Of a DNA stretch of 34,473 nt, positions 1-10,137 are shown one piece after another (positions within the stretch are counted from its first letter, which is position 1; each line of letters starts with the position of its first letter). The DNA lies in NCBI GenBank assembly GCA_016235745.1, contig JACRJA010000070.1, positions 1 to 34,473 on the forward strand, given 5' to 3'. Below the pieces are notes generated by a model. It did no database searches and had not been told where the DNA came from. It was given only the letters and a program-made list of their open reading frames with translations. The position numbers and the translations under genes are program-made. The DNA is from Rhodocyclales bacterium (lineage in GTDB: Bacteria; Pseudomonadota; Gammaproteobacteria; Burkholderiales; Rhodocyclaceae).

Positions 1-90
1 ACACTCTCCGCGCCAGCACCCACACCGCTCGACTGTCCCCAAATTCTTAAAGAACCCTTCCCACCACACCGCATCAGCAGCGCGGCAGAA
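1..90 (-). other. Probable 16S rRNA operon leader (boxA region), pointing out of the window
   Basis: Read on the minus strand, this stretch lies downstream of a near-consensus promoter and contains a boxA-like GGTTCTTTAAGA (plus 45-56). Further on is GTGTGGGTGCTGG (plus 13-25). From memory, betaproteobacterial 16S leaders carry a CTCTTTAA-type boxA followed by a GTGTGGG(T/C)GCT element shortly before the mature 16S 5' end. No rRNA sequence itself is in the window, so the identity of the downstream gene is inferred. Confidence 0.6.
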
Positions 91-95
91 CCAGC

Positions 96-124
96 ATTAT
101 TCCTTACTCCAGCACCCCTGTCAA
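96..124 (-). promoter_or_regulatory. Strong sigma-70 promoter, probably rRNA P1
   Basis: On the minus strand the -35 hexamer is TTGACA (plus 119-124), a perfect match. A 17-base spacer separates it from -10 AATAAT (plus 96-101), a 5 of 6 match. The predicted start is near position 89. No ORF follows it, but a boxA-like leader does, so a stable-RNA operon is the most likely target. Confidence 0.7.
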
Positions 125-130
125 TACCTT

Positions 131-273
131 CGAAGCCGATCCCTTCATTCCCTCGAACCGGCTCCAGGGCGCCGCCACCGCTGCGATTCCTCTTCTCAGC
201 GGCAGCACGGGAGAGCGGGGATTGTAGGAAAACGATCCGAGGAAGGCAAACAAGAAATTTTGATCCGGCCCAT
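131..273. other. Non-coding spacer between acnB terminator and rRNA-type promoter
   Basis: This stretch is upstream of the left-edge promoter and beyond the acnB terminator. The only open frame is a 60-codon minus frame with no family resemblance that spans the promoter itself. I see no repeat, RNA gene or binding site here that I can defend. Confidence 0.5.
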
Positions 274-302
274 AAAAAAACGGCACCCCGAAAGGTGCCG
301 TT
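274..302 (-). terminator. Rho-independent terminator of acnB
   Basis: A perfect 9-base-pair stem (AACGGCACC at 279-287 paired with GGTGCCGTT at 294-302) has a 6-base loop. Read on the minus strand it is followed by a run of seven T (plus 274-280). It lies about 50 bases past the acnB stop and shields the rRNA-type promoter from acnB read-through. Confidence 0.9.
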
Positions 303-354
303 ATCGATCGTCATGCCGTCCTCGCTCCGCCTGGGGCGGGCGAGGGACAAAGGC

Positions 355-2952
355 TTAGAGCGCGACGCTGTCGGCCACTTCGGCGAACTCGGGAATCTGG
401 TCGAAGTTCATGTAGCGGTAGATCTCGCTCGCCTTGCTCGTCACCGGTTTCAGGTGCGCAAGGTACTCTTCCACCGTTGGGATGCGGCCGAGCAGCGCGC
501 AGACGGCTGCGAGTTCGGCCGAGCCGAGGTAGACGCGCGTATCCAGGCCCAGGCGATTGGGGAAGTTGCGCGTCGAGGTCGACATGGCCGTGGAGCCGCG
601 TTTGATCTGCGCCTGGTTGCCCATGCACAGGGAGCAGCCGGGGATCTCCATGCGGGCGCCGGCGCGGCCGAGGATGCCGTAGTAACCTTCCTCGCGCAGC
701 ATCATCTCGTCCATCTTGGTGGGCGGGGCGATCCACAGTCGCGTCGGGAGGTCGGCCTTGCCTTCGAGCACCTTGGCGGCGGCGCGGAAGTGGCCGATGT
801 TGGTCATGCACGAGCCGATGAAGACTTCGTCGATCTTGTCACCGGCGACTTCCGACAGGCACTTGACGTCGTCGGGGTCGTTGGGGCAGGCGACGATGGG
901 TTCGGTGATCTCGGCGAGGTCGATCTCGATCACCGCGGCGTACTCGGCGTCCGGGTCGCGCTCGAGCAGCCGGGGGTTTTCGATCCAGTCTTGCATCGCC
1001 TTGATGCGCCGCTCGAGCGTGCGGCGATCCTGATAGCCTTCGGCGATCATCCACTTGAGCAGCGCAATGTTCGAGCGCAGGTATTCGATGATCGGTTCCT
1101 TGTCGAGCTTGACCGTACAGGCGGCGGCGGAGCGCTCGGCCGAGGCGTCCGACAGTTCGAAGGCTTGCTCGACCTTGAGCTGGGGCAGCCCTTCGATCTC
1201 GAGGATGCGGCCGGAGAAGATGTTCTTCTTGCCTTTCTTCTCGACGGTGAGCAGCCCCTGCTGGATCGCGTAGTAGGGGATGGCGTTGACGAGATCGCGC
1301 AGGGTGATGCCGGGCTGCATTTCGCCCTTGAACTTGACCAGCACCGATTCGGGCATGTCGAGCGGCATGGCGCCGGTGGCGGCGGCAAAGGCTACCAGCC
1401 CCGAGCCGGCCGGGAAGGAGATGCCGATGGGGAAGCGGGTGTGCGAGTCGCCGCCGGTGCCGACCGTGTCGGGCAGCAGCATGCGGTTGAGCCAGGAGTG
1501 GATGACGCCGTCGCCCGGGCGCAGGGACACGCCGCCGCGCTCGGTGATGAATTTGGGCAGCTCGCGGTGCATCTTGACGTCGACGGGCTTGGGATAGGCG
1601 GCGGTGTGGCAGAAGGACTGCATCACGAGGTCGGCAGAGAAGCCGAGGCAGGCGAGGTCCTTGAGCTCGTCGCGCGTCATGGGGCCGGTGGTGTCCTGCG
1701 AGCCGACGGTGGTCATGCGCGGTTCGCAGTAGGTACCGGGACGCACGCCCTGCCCTTCGGGCAGACCGCAGGCGCGACCGACCATCTTCTGCGCCAGGGT
1801 GAAGCCTTTGCCGCTGTCCTTGGGCTGTTGCGGCAGGCGAAAGAGCGTGCTCGGCGGCAGGCCCAGCGCCTCGCGCGCCTTGGCGGTGAGCCCGCGGCCG
1901 ATGATGAGCGGGATACGGCCGCCGGCGCGCACTTCGTCGAGCAGCACCGGGGTTTTGAGGCGCGACTCGGCGATGAGCTCGCCGTTTTTGTAGGCTTTGA
2001 CCGCGGCGGTGTCGTGGTCGATGAGGAGTTCGACCTCGTCACCCATCTCCATCTTGCTGACGTCGATCTCGATGGGCAAGGCGCCGGCGTCTTCCTGGGT
2101 GTTGAAGAAGATGGGGGCGATCTTGCCGCCGAGGCAGATGCCGCCGTAGCGCTTGTTCGGCACGAAGGGGATGTCCTGACCGGTCCACCAGATCACGGAG
2201 TTGGTGGCGGACTTGCGCGAGGAGCCGGTGCCGACGACGTCGCCGACGTAGGCCACCACGCGGCCCTTTTTCTTGAGTTCTTCGATGAGGCGTATCGGGC
2301 CGCGCTGACCCGGTTCGTCCGGTTCGATGCCGGGACGGGGATTCTTGAGCATCGCCAGGGCATGCAGCGGGATGTCGGGGCGCGACCAGGCGTCCGGCGC
2401 GGGGGAGAGGTCGTCGGTGTTGGTTTCGCCGGGCACCTTGAAGACGGTGATCTCGAGGCGTTCGGGCACGGGGGGGCGGGAGGTGAACCATTCGCCTTCG
2501 GCCCAGGAGCGCAGCACGGCTTGGGCGTTGGCGTTGCCCTGCTCGGCTTTTTCCTTGACGTCATGGAAGTAGTCGAACACCAGGAGCGTCTTCTTCAGCC
2601 CTTCGGCGGCAAGGGGGCCAACGAGGGGGTCGTCGAGCAGATCGATCAGGGGCTGGACGTTGTAGCCGCCGAGCATGGTGCCGAGTAGCTCGGTGGCGCG
2701 CTCGCGCGACAGCAGCGGGCTCTTTTCCTCGCCCTTGGCCACGCGGGCGAGGAACTCGGCCTTGATCTTGGCGGCGTCGTCGACGCCGGGCGGCACGCGC
2801 TGTTCGAGCAGTTCGAGCAGGAAAGCCTCTTCGCCGGCGGGCGGATGGCGCAGCAGCGCGACGAGCTGCTCGGTTTGTTCTTTCGACAGCGGCAGGGGAG
2901 GAATGCCGAGCGCGGCGCGTTCGGCGGCATGGGCACGATAGGCTTCTAGCAC
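355..2952 (-). CDS. acnB: Aconitate hydratase B (bifunctional aconitase / 2-methylisocitrate dehydratase)
   Basis: This is an 865-residue cytoplasmic [4Fe-4S] enzyme, the same length as E. coli AcnB. It interconverts citrate and isocitrate, and members of the family also hydrate 2-methyl-cis-aconitate in the methylcitrate cycle. The cluster ligands are visible as Cys715 (in SCMTNIG) and Cys773 and Cys776 (in CSLCMGN). The open frame extends 32 codons further, but I chose the GTG at 2952. It gives the family start [17 protein letters not shown] and has an AGAGG Shine-Dalgarno about 9 bases upstream. The gene has its own promoter, its own terminator and an operator-like palindrome shared with prpE. 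It is transcribed divergently from acnA. Identity is certain; the methylisocitrate role is inferred from the shared operator. Confidence 0.97.
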   Translation of the reverse strand: MLEAYRAHAAERAALGIPPLPLSKEQTEQLVALLRHPPAGEEAFLLELLEQRVPPGVDDAAKIKAEFLARVAKGEEKSPLLSRERATELLGTMLGGYNVQPLIDLLDDPLVGPLAAEGLKKTLLVFDYFHDVKEKAEQGNANAQAVLRSWAEGEWFTSRPPVPERLEITVFKVPGETNTDDLSPAPDAWSRPDIPLHALAMLKNPRPGIEPDEPGQRGPIRLIEELKKKGRVVAYVGDVVGTGSSRKSATNSVIWWTGQDIPFVPNKRYGGICLGGKIAPIFFNTQEDAGALPIEIDVSKMEMGDEVELLIDHDTAAVKAYKNGELIAESRLKTPVLLDEVRAGGRIPLIIGRGLTAKAREALGLPPSTLFRLPQQPKDSGKGFTLAQKMVGRACGLPEGQGVRPGTYCEPRMTTVGSQDTTGPMTRDELKDLACLGFSADLVMQSFCHTAAYPKPVDVKMHRELPKFITERGGVSLRPGDGVIHSWLNRMLLPDTVGTGGDSHTRFPIGISFPAGSGLVAFAAATGAMPLDMPESVLVKFKGEMQPGITLRDLVNAIPYYAIQQGLLTVEKKGKKNIFSGRILEIEGLPQLKVEQAFELSDASAERSAAACTVKLDKEPIIEYLRSNIALLKWMIAEGYQDRRTLERRIKAMQDWIENPRLLERDPDAEYAAVIEIDLAEITEPIVACPNDPDDVKCLSEVAGDKIDEVFIGSCMTNIGHFRAAAKVLEGKADLPTRLWIAPPTKMDEMMLREEGYYGILGRAGARMEIPGCSLCMGNQAQIKRGSTAMSTSTRNFPNRLGLDTRVYLGSAELAAVCALLGRIPTVEEYLAHLKPVTSKASEIYRYMNFDQIPEFAEVADSVAL

Positions 2953-3007
2953 AATGAGCACCTCTTCTGGTTTGGGTCGAAGGCCGCGAGGAACGGCCGC
3001 ATTCGCT

Positions 3008-3028
3008 ATTATATGTCTTTTATAAGAC
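3008..3028 (-). promoter_or_regulatory. acnB promoter with GTCTT-N4-AAGAC operator
   Basis: On the minus strand, -10 TATAAT (plus 3008-3013) lies about 55 bases upstream of the acnB GTG. Directly upstream, in the spacer where a repressor would block RNA polymerase, is the inverted repeat GTCTTTTATAAGAC (3015-3028) with perfect 5-base arms. Nearly the same sequence sits at the prpE promoter (25330-25343). No good -35 hexamer is visible. The regulator is unknown; from memory, GntR-type regulators of propionate and central-carbon genes in betaproteobacteria use similar sites. Confidence 0.65.
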
Positions 3029-3194
3029 TTGAGCGTCTCCCGCCTCATTGTACCAAAGGGCGAGGCGCTGAAAACCGCCGATCGGAACGATCATTTGCTT
3101 CGATCGATCCACGGCGACAATCCGGGCGAAGATGGTCTAGACTATCGCCAGACGGCAAGGCCGTTCCAACAAGCGTGTTCATAGGAGGTGTCCG

Positions 3195-5912
<2,718 letters not shown>

Positions 5913-5920
5913 TCGACTTA

Positions 5921-5940
5921 CCCCCGCCTTCGGGTGGGGG
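5921..5940 (+). terminator. UUCG-tetraloop hairpin after acnA
   Basis: CCCCCGCC (5921-5928) pairs with GGTGGGGG (5933-5940) around a TTCG tetraloop, with one G-T wobble. There is no T run after it, so it may be a partial terminator or an RNA-stability hairpin rather than a full stop. The next gene starts only 24 bases later. Confidence 0.5.
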
Positions 5941-5963
5941 ATCCCCTGTGGACAGGAGCTGCC

Positions 5964-6347
5964 GTGAACCCGGAAAAAGTCGTCTTCGGTTTCTTCATCC
6001 TACTGGCCGCCACGCTCAATTTCGGTTTTTTCATCGGCGACATCGCCACGGCTGCTTACCACGACGTCTATGAACTCTTCGCCGCGCTGGTCGTGAGTCT
6101 GGTCGCCACCATCCTGAAGCTGGGGGATCGCACCCAGATCGGGGCGGTGCATCTGGCCACCTCGCTCGTGGCCGACCTGCAGCTGATCGCCGCGGCCATC
6201 GTCTGGGCCTATGCCGAGCATGCCAGCGCGGCCGGTCTTACGCCGGAGATGGTCTCCCGCATCGTCTCGCTCTCGGGCGGGGCCTTGCTCGCCAACCTGG
6301 TGTCGGTCACCATCCTCGTGGCCGAGACCTTGATGCAACGCCGCTGA
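5964..6347 (+). CDS. DUF6394 family small membrane protein
   Basis: A 127-residue integral membrane protein. Hydrophobic segments lie at about residues 4-25, 35-55, 65-85 and 100-122, giving probably four transmembrane helices. The sequence (NPEKVVFGFFILLAATLNFG...) matches the DUF6394 family as I remember it, whose function is not established. I chose the GTG at 5964 because AGGAG (5954-5958) sits 5 bases before it. A longer frame from 5934 begins inside the acnA 3' hairpin and lacks a ribosome site. The stop is only 11 bases before the following channel gene, so the two are almost certainly co-transcribed. A role as partner or accessory subunit of that channel is inferred from this pairing alone. 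Confidence 0.75.
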   Translation: MNPEKVVFGFFILLAATLNFGFFIGDIATAAYHDVYELFAALVVSLVATILKLGDRTQIGAVHLATSLVADLQLIAAAIVWAYAEHASAAGLTPEMVSRIVSLSGGALLANLVSVTILVAETLMQRR

Positions 6348-6358
6348 GTCACGAGACC

Positions 6359-8089
6359 ATGAGCATCGAAGGGGTCGACCGCAATTTGAGTGTGGTCCTG
6401 CTGGTCTTGCGTCGGCTGCGCGGCCCCATCATCCTGATGGTGGTCCTCTTCTCCCTGTCGGTATTGGGCATGGTCCTTGCCCCTGGTCCGCCCGATGCGC
6501 AAGGGCGACCGACCCACATGAGATTTTTCCACGCTTTTTACTTCGTGAGCTACACCGCCACGACCATCGGTTTCGGCGAGGTGCCTCAGGCTTTCTCGGA
6601 AGCGCAGCGCCTGTGGGCGATCGCCGTGATTTACCTGAGCGTGCTCTCCTGGGCGTACCTGCTCAAACAGGCGGTGACCCTGATGCAGGATGAGACGCTG
6701 CGCCGGGCGGTGGCCGCTCTTACCTTCGCGCGGCGGGTACGGCGGCTGCACCATCCTTTCGTGCTGATCGCCGGTTTCGGTGAGACCGGGACGCAACTCG
6801 CGCTGGCCCTCGATCGTGAAGGTCTGGCGACGGTGGCACTCGATCTCGACCCCAAGAAGGTCGAGCGCGCGGAGATGATGGAATTCACCCAGCCGCCGAT
6901 CACCTTGGTGGCGGATGCGAGCGACCCGAACGCGCTGCTTGCCGCCGGCTTGCATCAGCCGCGCTGCGCCGCGGTGGCGGCGATGACCGACGACGATGCG
7001 GCCAACCTCGCGGTGGCGGTAACCCAGGGTTTGCTCGCGCCGCGCCTGCCTTCGGTCTACCGCGCCGAGCACGACGCCACGGTAGCCAACATGGCGGGAT
7101 TCGCCGCGACGGCGATCATCGATCCCTTCCACGTCTTTCAAAACGACTTGGCGCTCGCGCTCGAGCATCCGGCGGCCTGGCGGGTGCGCCAAATGTTGCT
7201 CGACATGCCGCTCGACGAGATTCGCACCGATCGTTCGCCGCCGCGAGGTAAATGGATCATCTGTGGCGCGGGCCGCCTGGGGAAGGCGGCCCAGGCGGCC
7301 CTGCGCAGCAGCGACCTCGAACTGGTGGTGATCGACCGATCGCCAACGGATACGGGCGACTCTTCACAGTGGATCACTGGCGATGCCACCCAGGCGGAAG
7401 TCCTGCGGCAAGCAGGAATCGACAAAGCCGTCGGCATCATCGCGGCCACGTCCAACGACGTCGATAACATTTCGATCGTCGCCTCCGCCCGCCGCTTGAA
7501 TTCCTCACTCTACACCATCATACGGCAGAACCGCAGGCGCAACGAAGCGCTCTTTGCCGCTTTCCACTACGATCTGAGGGTCGTGCCACGTCACCTCGTC
7601 GCCGCTGAGGCGCTCGCTTGGTTGCGTCTGCCGGAGATCCCCGCTTTCCTTGCCTGGCTCGCCACCGCCCCGCAAGAACACGCCCAAAACTTGCAAGAGA
7701 CGTTGCTGCGCCTGCGCCGGCATGGCCCTTTACGCAACCTGAAGCTTGCGTTTCTGCCGCAAACCGCTCCCGCGTTGTGGCACGCGCTGGCCGAGGACTC
7801 CGGGATCACGCTCGAGCGGCTGCTGCGCTCGCCTTCCCTGTGGCCAGAACCCTTGGCGCTGCGGGTATTGGCGCTGGAGCGCGAAGGGCGCTGGCAGCCC
7901 ATGCCGGAGGAGCCGCTGACCCCCTTGCGGCGAGGCGACGTCGTGCTGGTGAGCGGTACCGCCGCGGCGCTTGCCAATCTGAAAGAGATCTGCAGCTACG
8001 AGCCGACCCTGTACTACGTGCTCGAAGGCCGCGAACAGCCGCAGACCTGGCTGGGACGCTGGTGGGCGAAACGCGCCCTGGAGGGATGA
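6359..8089 (+). CDS. Potassium-channel-like protein with two TrkA-N (RCK) domains
   Basis: A 576-residue protein. Two transmembrane helices (about residues 22-42 and 84-105) flank a pore loop with the filter-like sequence TTIGFGE (residues 68-74), a variant of the K+-channel TVGYGD signature. A first TrkA-N/RCK domain follows, with the nucleotide-binding GFGETG (139-144), then a second around residue 300 (CGAGRLG). The C-terminal part resembles a TrkA-C/RCK region. It is likely a ligand-gated K+ channel or leak pathway in the inner membrane. GFGE in place of GYGD means ion selectivity should not be assumed. The ribosome site is weak, but the start 11 bases after the DUF6394 stop suggests coupling. 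Confidence 0.85.
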   Translation: MSIEGVDRNLSVVLLVLRRLRGPIILMVVLFSLSVLGMVLAPGPPDAQGRPTHMRFFHAFYFVSYTATTIGFGEVPQAFSEAQRLWAIAVIYLSVLSWAYLLKQAVTLMQDETLRRAVAALTFARRVRRLHHPFVLIAGFGETGTQLALALDREGLATVALDLDPKKVERAEMMEFTQPPITLVADASDPNALLAAGLHQPRCAAVAAMTDDDAANLAVAVTQGLLAPRLPSVYRAEHDATVANMAGFAATAIIDPFHVFQNDLALALEHPAAWRVRQMLLDMPLDEIRTDRSPPRGKWIICGAGRLGKAAQAALRSSDLELVVIDRSPTDTGDSSQWITGDATQAEVLRQAGIDKAVGIIAATSNDVDNISIVASARRLNSSLYTIIRQNRRRNEALFAAFHYDLRVVPRHLVAAEALAWLRLPEIPAFLAWLATAPQEHAQNLQETLLRLRRHGPLRNLKLAFLPQTAPALWHALAEDSGITLERLLRSPSLWPEPLALRVLALEREGRWQPMPEEPLTPLRRGDVVLVSGTAAALANLKEICSYEPTLYYVLEGREQPQTWLGRWWAKRALEG

Positions 8090-8091
8090 AC

Positions 8092-8931
8092 ATGGGGCGC
8101 TGGAGCGAACGCATCCGTGCCGTTGCCGAACGGGCGCTCGCCTGTGGCGCCCTGGAGCCGATTGCCACCGAGGCGCTCGAGCGCCGTGAACAGGGGTTCC
8201 CCTTCGTGCTGCGCTGGGTCTCGACGCTGGCGCACAAACCTCGCCCCAGGAGCGAGGAGAGGCGCAACCCCTTCCTGCCGCCGGAGCCGGAACTCACGGT
8301 CGGCGCGCTCGGCAAGCAGCACCTGGTGGTGCTCAACAAGTACCCCGTCTTCGCCGGCCATGCGCTCATCGTCACGCGCGAGTTCGAACCGCAGACGGCA
8401 CCGCTTTCCAGCGACGAGTTCCTCGCCTGGCACGCGCTGCTCGCCGAAGGGGGGCTAGGGTTCTACAACGGTGGCGAGATCGCCGGGGCGAGTCAACCTC
8501 ATCGGCATCTGCAGTGGATCCCTGAGGAGCATCTGGGCGAAGCGCAACTCCGCGCCTTCCTGCCACTTGGTGAAACCGGCTGGGCGGAACTGCCTTGGGC
8601 AGCCTGGAGCGCGCTCTTGCCGGCGCAGGCAGAAGGAAACGCCTGGAGCGAAGCGGCGTATCGGGCCTACCGCGATGCCTTGGCGGCGCTGGGCTGGCGG
8701 CTCGATGCGCCGCAGCTACCGCCTTACGACCTCCTGCTGCGGCGCGACCGTTTTTTCTTCATCCCCCGGCGAGCCGAGCGGCTCGCGGGCGTGTCGGTCA
8801 ATGCGCTGGGTTATGCCGGCTCGCTCTTTGCCGCCTCCCCCGAGAAATTGCGCGCGCTCGCTACGCTCGACCTCATCGCGGGGCTATGCACCCTCGGCTG
8901 GCCTCGTGCCGAGTTCGCGGGCAAAGGCTGA
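8092..8931 (+). CDS. Ap4A phosphorylase / ATP adenylyltransferase family protein
   Basis: A 279-residue protein resembling fungal and bacterial Ap4A phosphorylases (Apa1/Apa2 type, HIT superfamily). These cleave diadenosine tetraphosphate with phosphate to ADP and ATP. The HIT-like active site is PHRHLQWIP around residue 144, preceded by FYNGGEIAGASQ. An N-terminal LNKYPVFAGHALIVT segment is typical of the family. Two starts compete: ATG at 8086, which overlaps the upstream stop, and ATG at 8092. GGAGGG (8080-8085) is 6 bases before 8092 and directly abuts 8086, so I used 8092. The 3' end overlaps the opposing methyltransferase gene by 48 bases. Exact activity is inferred. Confidence 0.82.
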   Translation: MGRWSERIRAVAERALACGALEPIATEALERREQGFPFVLRWVSTLAHKPRPRSEERRNPFLPPEPELTVGALGKQHLVVLNKYPVFAGHALIVTREFEPQTAPLSSDEFLAWHALLAEGGLGFYNGGEIAGASQPHRHLQWIPEEHLGEAQLRAFLPLGETGWAELPWAAWSALLPAQAEGNAWSEAAYRAYRDALAALGWRLDAPQLPPYDLLLRRDRFFFIPRRAERLAGVSVNALGYAGSLFAASPEKLRALATLDLIAGLCTLGWPRAEFAGKG

Positions 8932-9591
8932 GAGATCGGCCGTGACGCGCCACAGCGTCTGGCCGGAGTCGCGGTACTTGCGCTCGAAAGGCGTCATGGG
9001 CGCCTCGGGCACGAACGGCGTACACTCGCTTCGCACCCCCGAGATCGCCAGCGCGGCGACGAGCTCGCGGGCATAGACCGGCCAGTTGGTGCGGCACTCG
9101 AAGCATCCGCCTAGGTGCAGCACGGCGGGCCAAACCGGATGCGCATACCAGCGCCGTCCGAGGTGCCCGATCTTGGGCCACGGGTTGGGATAGAGCCACC
9201 AATGCGCACGCACTGGAACGCCGGCCTCCAGCGCCAGGCGCCAGAAGTCGATCACGTCGGCGCGCACGAAGCGCAGGTTCTCGGGCCAGGTCGCGCGCGG
9301 ATAGGGTTTCTGCCGCGAGAGACGCTCTTGCGATTGGTCCACGCCGACGACGAAGGCCTCGGGAAAGCGCCGCGCCAGCAGGATCGTCGACCAGCCCACG
9401 CCGCAGCCGGAATCGAGGATCCACGGCGAGCGCCCGTCCCAGGCGGCGAGCGTCTCTTCGAAGGCGGCAAGGTTGTAGGGCGCGTAGGGTTTGCGAAAGG
9501 GCTGCGCGAGATGGCGGTGCACGAGCTCGGGCAGGCGCTGGTGCACCTCGGCTTGGGCGCTCGTCGGGATGCGGGAGATGCCGTAACTCAT
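8884..9591 (-). CDS. TrmB-like SAM-dependent methyltransferase (tRNA guanine-N7 family)
   Basis: A 235-residue Rossmann-fold methyltransferase. The SAM site is LDSGCGVGWST, followed by the acidic VGVDQS strand and the RADVIDFW segment. LYPNPWPK corresponds to the FPDPWPK motif of TrmB. TNWPVYARE and PMTPFERKYRDSGQ near the C-terminus match the family's substrate-binding tail (T-x-FE). TrmB makes m7G46 in the tRNA variable loop. Motif spacing agrees, but motif I reads DSGCG where TrmB usually has EIGFG. This may therefore be a divergent TrmB or a paralogue alongside a canonical TrmB elsewhere. It is convergent with the Ap4A phosphorylase gene and divergent from rpmE. Confidence 0.78.
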   Translation of the reverse strand: MSYGISRIPTSAQAEVHQRLPELVHRHLAQPFRKPYAPYNLAAFEETLAAWDGRSPWILDSGCGVGWSTILLARRFPEAFVVGVDQSQERLSRQKPYPRATWPENLRFVRADVIDFWRLALEAGVPVRAHWWLYPNPWPKIGHLGRRWYAHPVWPAVLHLGGCFECRTNWPVYARELVAALAISGVRSECTPFVPEAPMTPFERKYRDSGQTLWRVTADLSAFARELGTRPAEGA

Positions 9592-9633
9592 GGTCGTTCA
9601 ACGGAAGAAAGGGGGATTTTAACGAAAACCCTC

Positions 9634-9662
9634 TTGCTCCGACTGGACCGTTCGGCGATAAT
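9634..9662 (+). promoter_or_regulatory. Probable rpmE promoter
   Basis: -10 GATAAT (9657-9662, 5 of 6) lies 17 bases after a weak -35 TTGCTC (9634-9639). The predicted start near 9669 would leave a leader of about 55 bases before the rpmE ATG. The weak -35 keeps confidence moderate. Confidence 0.45.
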
Positions 9663-9724
9663 TCACGTTTCCCTTAAGCAAGAGGATGGCCAAATCCGCC
9701 GTCCGCCCGATCCCGAGGTGCCCC

Positions 9725-9943
9725 ATGAAAGAGAACATCCATCCGAATTACGCTGAAGTCCAGGTAACCTGCTCCTGCGGCAATTCCTTCGTAACGCGCT
9801 CCACCATCGGCAAGCCGGCGCTGCACGTGGAAGTGTGCGCCGAATGCCATCCCTTCTACACCGGCAAGCAGAAGATCGTCGACACGGCCGGCCGCGTCGA
9901 GCGTTTCCGTCAGAAATACGGCAACCTCGCCAACCGCGGCTGA
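9725..9943 (+). CDS. rpmE: 50S ribosomal protein L31, zinc-binding (C+) type
   Basis: A 72-residue large-subunit protein that bridges the subunits near the central protuberance. It is the zinc-binding form: Cys16, Cys18, Cys38 and Cys41 are all present (CSC ... CAEC). The sequence [16 protein letters not shown] is canonical. The open frame extends upstream to 9686, but MKENIHP is the family start and GAGGTG lies 5 bases before the ATG at 9725. It has its own promoter and terminator and is probably monocistronic. Cysteine-free L31 paralogues replace this form under zinc limitation in many bacteria; none is in the window. Confidence 0.97.
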   Translation: MKENIHPNYAEVQVTCSCGNSFVTRSTIGKPALHVEVCAECHPFYTGKQKIVDTAGRVERFRQKYGNLANRG

Positions 9944-9993
9944 GCGCTCGTGAAGAGATCGTCGCAAGCGGGACAGTAGCGAGGAACGAGCAA

Positions 9994-10026
9994 CGAAGCG
10001 ATCGGGCCGCGCAGCGGCTCGATTCG
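9994..10026 (+). other. Structured 3' UTR hairpin of rpmE transcript
   Basis: CGAAGCGA (9994-10001) pairs with TCGATTCG (10019-10026) at 7 of 8 positions, and an inner CCGC/GCGG stem closes a GCA loop (10007-10017). It lies within the 114-base segment between the rpmE stop and its terminator, which has no ORF. Confidence 0.4.
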
Positions 10027-10057
10027 CAAGCGCTGACTTCATCACACGGAGTTTCAG

Positions 10058-10083
10058 AAAGGGCGGGAAAGACCGCCCTTTTT
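10058..10083 (+). terminator. Rho-independent terminator of rpmE
   Basis: AAAGGGCGG (10058-10066) pairs with CCGCCCTTT (10073-10081) around a 6-base loop, ending in five T (10079-10083). It is about 115 bases downstream of the rpmE stop and just before the promoter of the next gene. Confidence 0.9.
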
Positions 10084-10118
10084 CGTTGACGGCGCCCCGC
10101 CCCGAGCCGGGGAACGAC

Positions 10119-10124
10119 TATAAT
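10119..10124 (+). promoter_or_regulatory. -10 element for the GT-C gene / pgi unit
   Basis: A perfect TATAAT lies only 13 bases before the ATG at 10138. Transcription from it would start near 10131 and give a leader of about 7 bases. TTGACG (10086-10091) is too far (27 bases) to be its -35. Either the mRNA is nearly leaderless or translation begins at the ATG at 10153. Confidence 0.5.
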
Positions 10125-10137
10125 CGCCACTCTCGCA

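Noticed and set aside
295-2688. 797-codon open frame opposite acnB
   Set aside because: It is antisense to a certain gene, rich in His/Arg/Gly/Glu with no family similarity. Long open antisense frames are expected opposite high-GC genes with strong codon bias.
2953-3048. 32-codon upstream extension of acnB
   Set aside because: It would run through the promoter and operator. The GTG at 2952 has a ribosome site and gives the exact family length.
9961-9985. Resemblance between GCGGGACAGTAGCGAGG (after rpmE) and GCGGGGGCGTAGCGAGG (near 13442, after pgi) as a dispersed repeat
   Set aside because: Only about 17 bases with several mismatches and two copies in high-GC sequence; not enough to call a repeat family.
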